From assembly GCA_947459155.1 (NCBI GenBank), contig CANHCM010000004.1, forward strand, positions 1-35,236: 35,236 nt of DNA, in the 5' to 3' direction. Of the stretch, positions 1 through 6,223 are shown one piece after another. Each line of letters starts with the position of its first letter. Position 1 is the first letter of the stretch. The position numbers and the translations under genes were made by a program. A model generated the notes under the pieces. That model was not told the DNA's origin, made no database searches, and saw nothing but the letters and a program-made list of their open reading frames with translations. The DNA is from Bacteroidota bacterium (GTDB taxonomy: Bacteria; Bacteroidota; Bacteroidia; M30B66).

Positions 1-389
1 ATGACTTCCTCGAGACCTACAATTATTTAAATGCACTGCCGATTTCGTATCTGCATGTATTTACTTACTCAGAGCGCGACAATACGCTGGCCGCAGAGAT
101 GCCCGATTCGGTGCCTGCCGATGAAAGAGCGCGTCGAAGCCAAATGCTGAGAATTCTCTCCGAGAAGAAAAAGCGCGCCTTTTACGAAAACCAATTGCAA
201 AAAACCCTGCCCGTTCTTTGGGAAGGCGAAAACGATCAGGGCTGGATGTATGGATTTACCGCCAATTATGTGAAGGTAAAAACCGCCTGGAATCCACAAT
301 TGGTGAATACAATCACGCCGTTCCGTTTGGATAACATTGACGCCGATGGACTGGTTCAGGGCGAAATCCTTCAATATCAGCCTGCCTAA
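1..389 (+). CDS. mtaB: tRNA (N6-L-threonylcarbamoyladenosine(37)-C2)-methylthiotransferase MtaB, 3' part
   Basis: This is the C-terminal end of a radical-SAM methylthiotransferase; the reading frame is open from base 3 and the start lies outside the window. MtaB adds a methylthio group to t6A37 of tRNAs, improving decoding of ANN codons. The visible part opens with residues reading DFLETYNYL, then ISYLHVFTYSERDNT, the conserved end of the radical-SAM domain in this family, followed by a helix rich in Arg and Lys (MLRILSEKKKRAFYE) and a C-terminal TRAM-like beta domain of about 65 residues. The 4Fe-4S cysteines are not in the window. The stop is 17 bases before lgt, so the two are probably cotranscribed. 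The closest alternative is MiaB or RimO, but the HVFTYSER and LRxLSxxK blocks favour MtaB. Confidence 0.88.
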   Translation, partial: DFLETYNYLNALPISYLHVFTYSERDNTLAAEMPDSVPADERARRSQMLRILSEKKKRAFYENQLQKTLPVLWEGENDQGWMYGFTANYVKVKTAWNPQLVNTITPFRLDNIDADGLVQGEILQYQPA

Positions 390-406
390 GGCTTAAGCAC
401 ATTAGC

Positions 407-1573
407 ATGTACCCAACCATCAGTTTTTTCCTAAAAGAAACCTTCGGCATCGATTTTCCCTTGCCCATACAAACTTTCGGATTCTTCGTTGCGCTTGCCT
501 TTGGAGCCGCTGCCTTTATTCTGAGCAAGGAATTGACCCGCAAGCAAGCTCTGGGAATCTTCAAACCCACCGAACGGAAAATCACTGTTGGCGCACCGGC
601 CAAACCTTCCGACTATCTGGTAAATCTCGTGGGAGGCTTCATTCTCGGGTACAAACTCCTCTTTATCATTAGCAATTACAGTTTGTTTGCCGAAAATCCA
701 CAAGAAGTTTTATTGTCGGGTTTAGGTAGCATTTGGGGTGGCTTGCTGGGTGCCGCCGGATTGGTTTATTGGAAATACCGCGAAATAAAGGCCGCACAAC
801 TGCCCAAGCCCAAGATTGAAATCCTCACGATGAATGCCGCCGACCATATTGGCAATATCATCTTGTTGGGTGTGGTTGGCGGATTGTTAGGGGCCAAGGT
901 GTTTCACAACCTTGAAAACCCGGCCGAGTTTATGGCCGATCCAATCGGAGCACTGCTGTCGTTCTCGGGCCTGACCTTTTACGGAGGCCTGATTGTCGCT
1001 GCAGTGTTGATTATCCGTTATGGAATTAAGAACGGACTGGCGCCACTGGCACTCTGCGATGCTGCAGCTCCGGCCTTGATGCTATCGTACGGAATCGGGC
1101 GTATTGGCTGCCAGGTATCGGGCGATGGCGACTGGGGCGTGGTGAATACCGCTCCGAAGCCGGGCTGGATGTCGGCACTCCCCGACTGGATGTGGTCGTA
1201 CACTTTTCCGCACAACGTGAACAACGAAGGTGTACCCATTCCGGGCTGTGAAGGTCGTTGGTGCCACGAGTTGCCGGAACCCGTTTTTCCTACCTCATTT
1301 TACGAAACCTTGATGGCCATCGTGCTTTTTGCCATTTTGTGGTCAATCAGAAAACGCATCACCACACCGGGGCTGTTGTTCAGCATCTACCTGATATTCA
1401 ACGGCACCGAGCGATTCCTCATCGAATCAATCCGGGTAAATTCTTTGTACCATATCGGGAGTTTGGCCATCACCCAGGCCCAAATCATCTCTACCCTTTT
1501 AATCATTGCCGGCATTGTCGGCGTGGCCTACACCCGTAAAAAAGCAGCCCAAAGTCATGGAAAAGCCGGTTGA
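407..1573 (+). CDS. lgt: Prolipoprotein diacylglyceryl transferase (Lgt), Bacteroidota type
   Basis: This polytopic inner-membrane enzyme transfers diacylglycerol from phosphatidylglycerol to the lipobox cysteine of prolipoproteins, the first step of lipoprotein maturation; the lipoprotein MsrA at 9655 would be a substrate. At 388 residues it is much longer than the roughly 290-residue E. coli enzyme. Hydrophobic segments alternate along the chain. The Lgt signature is at about residues 229-244 (GIGRIGCQVSGDGDWG), and the second conserved block, ERFLIESIR at about 335-343, keeps the Arg and Glu thought to be catalytic. Between them lies an extra hydrophilic stretch (about 245-295) rich in Pro, Trp and Cys. 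The position matching the essential E. coli His103 is Tyr192 (FYGGLI), and the signature Asn is Cys235. The start is the ATG 17 bases after mtaB; the 3' end overlaps the next gene by 17 bases. Confidence 0.9.
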   Translation: MYPTISFFLKETFGIDFPLPIQTFGFFVALAFGAAAFILSKELTRKQALGIFKPTERKITVGAPAKPSDYLVNLVGGFILGYKLLFIISNYSLFAENPQEVLLSGLGSIWGGLLGAAGLVYWKYREIKAAQLPKPKIEILTMNAADHIGNIILLGVVGGLLGAKVFHNLENPAEFMADPIGALLSFSGLTFYGGLIVAAVLIIRYGIKNGLAPLALCDAAAPALMLSYGIGRIGCQVSGDGDWGVVNTAPKPGWMSALPDWMWSYTFPHNVNNEGVPIPGCEGRWCHELPEPVFPTSFYETLMAIVLFAILWSIRKRITTPGLLFSIYLIFNGTERFLIESIRVNSLYHIGSLAITQAQIISTLLIIAGIVGVAYTRKKAAQSHGKAG

Positions 1574-2363
1574 TTTACAGCACCTGTGTGAAGAAGTTTG
1601 CCGCATCAGCCGTGAAGTGGGCAAATTCATTCTGCTCGAACAGAAACGCCTCAGCGATCAAAGTATTGAATCGAAAGGGCTGAACGACTTTGTTACCTAC
1701 GTTGACAAAGCTGCCGAAACATTGCTGGTGAGCGAACTCCAGGCTTTGTTGCCTGGCTCGGGATTTTTGACCGAAGAGAAAACCGTTGCACAGCAAGAGG
1801 CCGAACTGGTGTGGATTATCGACCCCATTGATGGAACCACCAATTTCATCCACGGCTTACCCCTTTTTTCCATTTCCATTGCCTTGGCCTTTCGGGGGAA
1901 AACGATTCTGGGTGTGGTACACGAGGTAAGTCGCGACGAGTGCTTTTCGGCCATTGAGGGCGGAAGAGCCATGCTCAACGGAAAAGTGATTCAGGTGTCG
2001 GAACGCAGCAAGCTGAGCGACTCCTTACTGGTGACCGGGTTTCCATACAAGGATGAAGGACGACTCGAGGCCTGGATGCAACTGTTCATCACCTTGCTTC
2101 GCAAATCGCATGGCGTGAGACGCTTAGGTTCTGCCGCCATCGACCTAGTTTATGTGGCCTGTGGGCGGTTTGAAGCCTTTTACGAGTATGGTCTTAGTCC
2201 TTGGGACGTGGCCGCAGGCGCCTTTATCGTGGAGCAGGCCGGTGGCTTGGTTACCGATTACCAGGGAGGCCCGAATTTCGTGTACGGTAAAGAATTGTTG
2301 GCCGGCAATGGCCGGATGAATGAAGAGCTCCGAGGGGTTATTCTGGAGCACTTTGCCCGCTGA
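1557..2363 (+). CDS. Inositol monophosphatase family protein (SuhB-like)
   Basis: This is a Mg2+-dependent phosphatase of the inositol-monophosphatase superfamily. Bacterial members dephosphorylate inositol phosphates or 3'-phosphoadenosine phosphates, and some, such as SuhB, also act in rRNA transcription; the substrate here cannot be told. Metal-site motifs are complete: the acidic pair in LTEEKT at about 71-76, DPIDGTTNF at 89-97 and PWDVAAGA at 216-222. I place the start at the ATG at 1557 (MEKPVDL, 268 residues), which overlaps the end of lgt by 17 bases. A longer reading from 1506 would add 17 residues that only shadow the lgt C-terminus. The lipid kinase gene follows after 5 bases, suggesting one transcript. 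Confidence 0.88.
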   Translation: MEKPVDLQHLCEEVCRISREVGKFILLEQKRLSDQSIESKGLNDFVTYVDKAAETLLVSELQALLPGSGFLTEEKTVAQQEAELVWIIDPIDGTTNFIHGLPLFSISIALAFRGKTILGVVHEVSRDECFSAIEGGRAMLNGKVIQVSERSKLSDSLLVTGFPYKDEGRLEAWMQLFITLLRKSHGVRRLGSAAIDLVYVACGRFEAFYEYGLSPWDVAAGAFIVEQAGGLVTDYQGGPNFVYGKELLAGNGRMNEELRGVILEHFAR

Positions 2364-2368
2364 TTTCT

Positions 2369-3232
2369 ATGAAAATAGCCGTGTTGATTAATCCGCTCTC
2401 GGGGGGAATCAATAAGAAAAGCCTGCCAGACCGCCTGAAAAAGGTAATGCCGGCGCAAACGCTGATTCATACAAGCCAATCGGCCGAAGATACCCGAAGC
2501 TTTGCCGCCTATTGCCGAAATGAGCAGTTTGATGTTCTGGTGGTGGCCGGAGGCGATGGAACCTTAAATGATGCAGGCACTGCCCTGTGTGGAAGCCAAA
2601 CAGCCCTCGCCATTTATCCGCAGGGTTCGGGCAATGGCCTGGCGAGATTGCTGGGGGCAAAGTCGCAGCCCGAAGCCCTTGCTCAATCGTTGCAACAGGC
2701 CAAAGCCGCATGGATAGACACCGGTAAAGTAAACGAACGTACTTTTTTAAATGTAGCCGGCGTTGGCTTCGATGCCCATATTGCAGAGCGCTTTGCCTCG
2801 AATGCTGTTCGCGGTTTTGCCGGCTATGTGTCGGAAACACTGTCGGCTTTTGGGCAATACAAGCCCGAAACCTACCGGGTGCGTGCCGGGGAACACACAC
2901 AAGATATTGAAGCATTTCTGTTGACCATTTGCAATGGAAGCCAGTATGGCAACAATGCATGGATTAGTCCACAATCGAGTGTTACCGACGGAGTGCTGGA
3001 GCTGACGGCCATTGCTCCGATTGGCTGGAGGCAAGCGCCGGGCCTCATTTACGGACTGTTTTCGAAACGCATTGGGCAACACAAGACCGTTACGCAGCTG
3101 AGCTCGAGCATTTTTGAGATTAGTCGGGAACACGAAGGTCCGGTGAATATCGACGGCGAGTTTGAAAGGATGGGAAGGGAACTGCGGTTTGAGGTGATTC
3201 CGTCGAGTTTGCGGGTGCTGATGCCAGCCTGA
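2369..3232 (+). CDS. Diacylglycerol/lipid kinase family protein (DagK/YegS-like)
   Basis: This is a soluble lipid kinase of the diacylglycerol-kinase catalytic family (DgkB, YegS, BmrU), which phosphorylates a lipid headgroup with ATP. The ATP-binding loop GGDGTLND is at residues 61-68 and the second conserved turn, PQGSGNGLAR, at 84-93. The N-terminal strand KIAVLINPLSGG is the typical first beta strand. The C-terminal half (about 130-287) is the beta-sandwich domain, ending in the NIDGEFERMG block typical of the family. The length of 287 residues is normal. It is the last gene of the mtaB-lgt-phosphatase-kinase cluster. With Lgt consuming phosphatidylglycerol and releasing glycerol-1-phosphate, a lipid-turnover role is plausible but inferred. 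Confidence 0.87.
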   Translation: MKIAVLINPLSGGINKKSLPDRLKKVMPAQTLIHTSQSAEDTRSFAAYCRNEQFDVLVVAGGDGTLNDAGTALCGSQTALAIYPQGSGNGLARLLGAKSQPEALAQSLQQAKAAWIDTGKVNERTFLNVAGVGFDAHIAERFASNAVRGFAGYVSETLSAFGQYKPETYRVRAGEHTQDIEAFLLTICNGSQYGNNAWISPQSSVTDGVLELTAIAPIGWRQAPGLIYGLFSKRIGQHKTVTQLSSSIFEISREHEGPVNIDGEFERMGRELRFEVIPSSLRVLMPA

Positions 3233-3560
3233 AACCATTTACACCATCATGCACCGAAGGCCCTCAACAAAGGTGTACGGCTGTTTGGAAAAGCGCCAGC
3301 GGGTGCAGCGAATACCCCTTGTAGGGGCGGCTCGTTGCCGCACTACAAGGAGTAGCAGCGAAACACGCGGTGCCCGGCCCTGCAGCCGAGGCGAAATGTG
3401 ATGCCCAGCGAGGCAGGCGCCCAAAAACAGATAATGAATAAACGCTTATGAATTGTTGATTGTCTGAGCATTACATCAATACATCCAGAATATTTTCGGG
3501 CATTTTAAACGCCTCCCCATTTGGATGGTCAGCCCTGCTACTAACGCTAAACCAACACCG
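3233..3560. other. Intergenic region of 328 bases holding a GC-rich palindrome
   Basis: No convincing gene is present. The first part (about 3238-3425) is GC-rich, with a run of G- and C-clusters and a clear hairpin (separate entry). The reverse strand has a 61-codon open frame here, rich in Arg and Leu, that looks like an accidental translation of a repeat. The second part (3426-3560) is AT-richer and would carry the promoter of the PqqD operon; TATTTTCG at about 3491-3498 matches the Bacteroidota -7 box TAnnTTTG at all but one fixed position, but no good -33 element is spaced correctly. I found no small peptide gene with a leader-like sequence here. Confidence 0.6.
3318..3349. repeat. 32-base palindromic element, possible interspersed repeat
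   Basis: The outer arms CTTGTAG (3318-3324) and CTACAAG (3343-3349) pair perfectly. Inside them, GCGGC (3327-3331) pairs with GCCGC (3337-3341) around a 5-base loop, leaving a small internal bulge. There is no T-run on either side, so an intrinsic terminator is unlikely. Short GTAGGGGCGG-type palindromes are common dispersed repeats in bacterial genomes; whether this one is repeated in the genome cannot be seen from this window, where it occurs once. Confidence 0.5.
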
Positions 3561-3812
3561 ATGAACCTGCGACTGAAGAACAACATTGCTGTGAGCGATT
3601 CCGGCTTTGTGTTCAATCCATCTACCGGCGATTCCTTTTCGATTAATCCGGTGGGCATCGATATCATTCAACTGTTGCGGGCGTCGAAGTCTGAGCAGGA
3701 CATTATCGAAGACCTTTCGGACCGATACGACGCCGATACGCAAACGATTGAAAAAGACCTGTACGATTTTTTCACGCTGCTTCTACAGCATCAGCTTGCC
3801 GAAAAAGCATGA
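3561..3812 (+). CDS. PqqD-family protein (RiPP recognition element-like chaperone)
   Basis: This 83-residue protein has the PqqD/RRE plan: three short beta strands (LRLKNNIAVSD, GFVFNPSTGDSFS), a helix (PVGIDIIQLL) and two more helices (SEQDIIEDLSDRY and EKDLYDFFTLLLQH). RRE domains bind leader sequences of ribosomally made peptides and present them to modifying enzymes, as PqqD does for PqqA and the B1 protein does in lasso-peptide pathways. I choose the ATG at 3561 because the family starts right at the first strand; an upstream ATG at 3525 would add 12 Pro/Ala-rich residues. Its stop overlaps the ATP-grasp start (ATGA), so the two are translationally coupled. It is the first gene of a five-gene operon. 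No separate precursor peptide gene was seen nearby. Confidence 0.85.
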   Translation: MNLRLKNNIAVSDSGFVFNPSTGDSFSINPVGIDIIQLLRASKSEQDIIEDLSDRYDADTQTIEKDLYDFFTLLLQHQLAEKA

Positions 3813-4852
3813 AGAGTGAGTTGGTCATTGCCGTTTCGGGGCTGAACAATACCGACAACCCCGGTCCCGGCATTCCGGTAATCCGCGCACTGCGCGACTG
3901 GAAAGGGAAAAAAGTACGCATCATCGGTCTTTCGTACGATCATCTGGAGCCGGGTTTGTATTTACCCGAATGGGTTGATAAAAGCTATCAAGTGCCTTAC
4001 CCATCGGCAGGTTCAGACAATTTGATGCTTCGTTTAAAGTACATTCACAGTATTGAAAGGCTGGATTTCATCTTTCCCAACTTCGATGCAGAGCTGTTTT
4101 CGTACATGAAGATGGCACCGGAGTTACAAAGCATGGGCATTCACACCTTTTTACCCGGGCTCGATCAATTTGAGGAAAGGCACAAATACCGTTTGCCGGA
4201 ATTTGGAGAGAAGTATCAATTGGCTGTTCCTAAATCGCTGAGCGTAAACTCACTTGCTGATGTACCGGCAGCGCTGAGCCAATTTGAGTTTCCGGTGGTG
4301 GTGAAGGGTAAATTCTACGAGGCTTACATTGCGTATTCGATGGATCAGGTGCAGAATTATTTTCACAAGATTCAGGCGAAGTGGGGCTTACCGGTTATTT
4401 TCCAGCAGTTTATTCAGGGCAACGAGTACAACGTGGTGGCTATGGGTGATGGCAAAGGGAACACCATAGGCGCCGTACCCATGCGCAAGCAATACATTAC
4501 CGATAAAGGAAAAGCCTGGGCCGGCATAACGCTCGATGAGCCGGCGCTGATTGAAATGACCAGAAAGCTCATTGCGGCCAACCACTGGAGAGGCGGCATG
4601 GAGCTGGAGCTGATTAAAGACCGCAATGGTCAATTGTACATAGTCGAGATTAACCCAAGATTTCCGGCCTGGGTTTATTTAGCCGTAGCGGCTGGTCAGA
4701 ATATGCCGGCGGCGGCCGTGAAGCTGGCTCTTGGCGAGGATGTTCCTCCGTTTGAAAGCTACGAGGTGGGGAAGATGTTTGTTCGTTACTCCTGGGACAA
4801 CATTGTGAACCTCAGCGATTTTGAGAAAATATCAACCTTAGGAGAACTCTAA
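3809..4852 (+). CDS. ATP-grasp ligase, carbamoyl-phosphate-synthase/PylC-like
   Basis: This 347-residue enzyme joins a carboxylate to an amine or other nucleophile through an acyl-phosphate made with ATP. Residues 1-110 are a Rossmann-like pre-ATP-grasp domain (LVIAVSGLNN at the start, FIFPNFDAE at about 88-95). The ATP-grasp fold follows: the nucleotide-binding Lys in FPVVVKGKF (K166), the family block FIQGNEYNV (about 201-209), and the Mg2+-binding acidic residues in MELELIKD (about 264-271) and IVEINPRFPAW (E280, N282). The last 50 residues form a short tail. It lies between the RRE-like gene (ATGA overlap) and the decarboxylase gene (6-base gap), which suggests that it acts on a substrate that one binds or the other makes. 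The substrate is unknown. Confidence 0.85.
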   Translation: MKSELVIAVSGLNNTDNPGPGIPVIRALRDWKGKKVRIIGLSYDHLEPGLYLPEWVDKSYQVPYPSAGSDNLMLRLKYIHSIERLDFIFPNFDAELFSYMKMAPELQSMGIHTFLPGLDQFEERHKYRLPEFGEKYQLAVPKSLSVNSLADVPAALSQFEFPVVVKGKFYEAYIAYSMDQVQNYFHKIQAKWGLPVIFQQFIQGNEYNVVAMGDGKGNTIGAVPMRKQYITDKGKAWAGITLDEPALIEMTRKLIAANHWRGGMELELIKDRNGQLYIVEINPRFPAWVYLAVAAGQNMPAAAVKLALGEDVPPFESYEVGKMFVRYSWDNIVNLSDFEKISTLGEL

Positions 4853-4858
4853 CGAAGC

Positions 4859-6220
4859 ATGGAAAAGAAAAGATATGAGCGCCCGGTTATTGCGTCACTC
4901 AATGCGGGCATCACCAATAAGTTCGGCACCCGAAATCTGAACGAGCCCATTTCGCATATCGATGGGGCCTCGATTAAGGAGATTACGGAGCAGTATGGTT
5001 CGCCGGTATTTATTCTTTCGGAACGAAAAATCCGCCAGCTCTACCGCGACGCGCACAGGGCATTCAGCACGCGGTATCCGAAAGTGCAGTTTGCCTGGTC
5101 TTACAAGACGAACTACCTGAACGCCGTTTGCAATGTTTTCCATCAGGAAGGCTCCTGGGCCGAGGTGGTGTCGATTTTCGAGTACGAAAAAGCGTTGGCC
5201 AATGGTGTTGAAGGCCGACACATCCTTTTCAACGGGCCCGAAAAAACCGAGTCGGATCTTCGGAAGGCCATTGAGCACGATTCGTTGATTCACATCGATC
5301 ATTTTGATGAGCTTTACCAATTGCTCGAAATGAGCGAAAGCCTGAAAAAGAGGCCACGGGTTGCCATTCGGGTGAACATGGATACAGGCATTTACCCTAT
5401 GTGGGATCGCTTTGGGTTTAACTACGAAAGTGGGCAGGCCTGGGATGCCATCAATAAAATTATCCTCACCAACAAGCTCGACCTCGTTGGGCTGCATTGC
5501 CACATCGGCACCTTTATGCTATCGGCGAATGCCTACGCTGTGGCGGCGGCTAAGCTTGCCGATCTGGCGTTGGGCATTAAGCTGCATCACAAGCAAAACA
5601 TCGAATACCTTGATTTGGGCGGCGGCTTTGCCTCAAAAAACACCTTAAAAGGCTCGTTTTTACCGGGTGCCGACACCATTCCGAGTTTTGATGATTATGC
5701 AGAGGCCATCTGCGGCACCTTGCTCAACGCCGGCTTTACCCGCGAAAATTTACCCATGTTGATTTTAGAAACCGGTCGCGCCTTGGTCGACGAAGCCGGA
5801 TTTCTGGCCGCCTCAGTGGTGGCCAACAAGCGCTTGAGCGATGGTCGGAAAGCCTTGGTGCTCGATGCAGGAGTGAACATCTTGTTTACCTCCTTTTGGT
5901 ACGAACACAAAATGACGCCCGTTGAGCCGGCCAGTCACCACACCGAAGCCTCAGTGGTGTATGGTCCGCTGTGCATGAACATCGACGTTGTGCGCGAAAG
6001 TGTAACTTTACCGCCATTGCGAAAAAACGATCTCGTGCTTATTCATACCGTTGGCGCTTACAACATGACGCAATGGATGCAGTTTATTGCCATGCGGCCG
6101 GCGGTGGTTATGGTCGATCAGGAAGGAAAAACGCACCTCTTGCGCAGGGCTGAGAAAACCGACGACCTCAACGCCATGGAATCTATGCCCGAACACTTAC
6201 AATCCTTTAGTTTGGCGTAA
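4859..6220 (+). CDS. Fold-type III PLP-dependent decarboxylase with leader-like N-terminus
   Basis: This 453-residue protein belongs to the alanine-racemase-fold decarboxylases (diaminopimelate, ornithine and arginine decarboxylases). The PLP lysine is K83 in AWSYKTNYL; GLHCHIGTF (211-219), LDLGGGFASK (251-260) and LETGRALV (303-310) make up the PLP-phosphate site; GPLCMNID (369-376) supplies the C-terminal catalytic Cys372 and Asp376 from the partner subunit; GAYNMTQW (399-406) closes the pocket. The usual fold starts near residue 40. Before it is an extension with Y6-E-R-P9-V-I11 and G17 that matches the start of the YxxPxL leader motif seen in lasso precursors. The substrate is not clear: the motifs fit DapDC or ODC, but a standalone lysA role is unlikely given the RRE/ATP-grasp neighbours. 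Confidence 0.85.
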   Translation: MEKKRYERPVIASLNAGITNKFGTRNLNEPISHIDGASIKEITEQYGSPVFILSERKIRQLYRDAHRAFSTRYPKVQFAWSYKTNYLNAVCNVFHQEGSWAEVVSIFEYEKALANGVEGRHILFNGPEKTESDLRKAIEHDSLIHIDHFDELYQLLEMSESLKKRPRVAIRVNMDTGIYPMWDRFGFNYESGQAWDAINKIILTNKLDLVGLHCHIGTFMLSANAYAVAAAKLADLALGIKLHHKQNIEYLDLGGGFASKNTLKGSFLPGADTIPSFDDYAEAICGTLLNAGFTRENLPMLILETGRALVDEAGFLAASVVANKRLSDGRKALVLDAGVNILFTSFWYEHKMTPVEPASHHTEASVVYGPLCMNIDVVRESVTLPPLRKNDLVLIHTVGAYNMTQWMQFIAMRPAVVMVDQEGKTHLLRRAEKTDDLNAMESMPEHLQSFSLA

Positions 6221-6223
6221 TTG

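Noticed and set aside
1082-1267. Reverse-strand frames inside lgt and many similar long frames opposite real genes across the window
   Set aside because: They lie wholly within well-supported genes, lack family motifs and start signals, and reflect the base composition of the other strand.
2409-2960. 183-codon reverse-strand open frame over the lipid kinase
   Set aside because: It is long, but its His/Arg/Pro-rich sequence has no recognisable fold and it is fully covered by a gene with GGDGTLND and GSGNG motifs.
3239-3424. 61-codon reverse-strand open frame in the gap before the RRE operon
   Set aside because: It is Arg/Leu-rich, shows no domain, and coincides with the GC-rich palindromic stretch; it looks like translated repeat DNA rather than a gene.
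4895-5503. 202-codon reverse-strand open frame over the decarboxylase
   Set aside because: The decarboxylase frame has all catalytic residues; the opposite frame is featureless and is a shadow.
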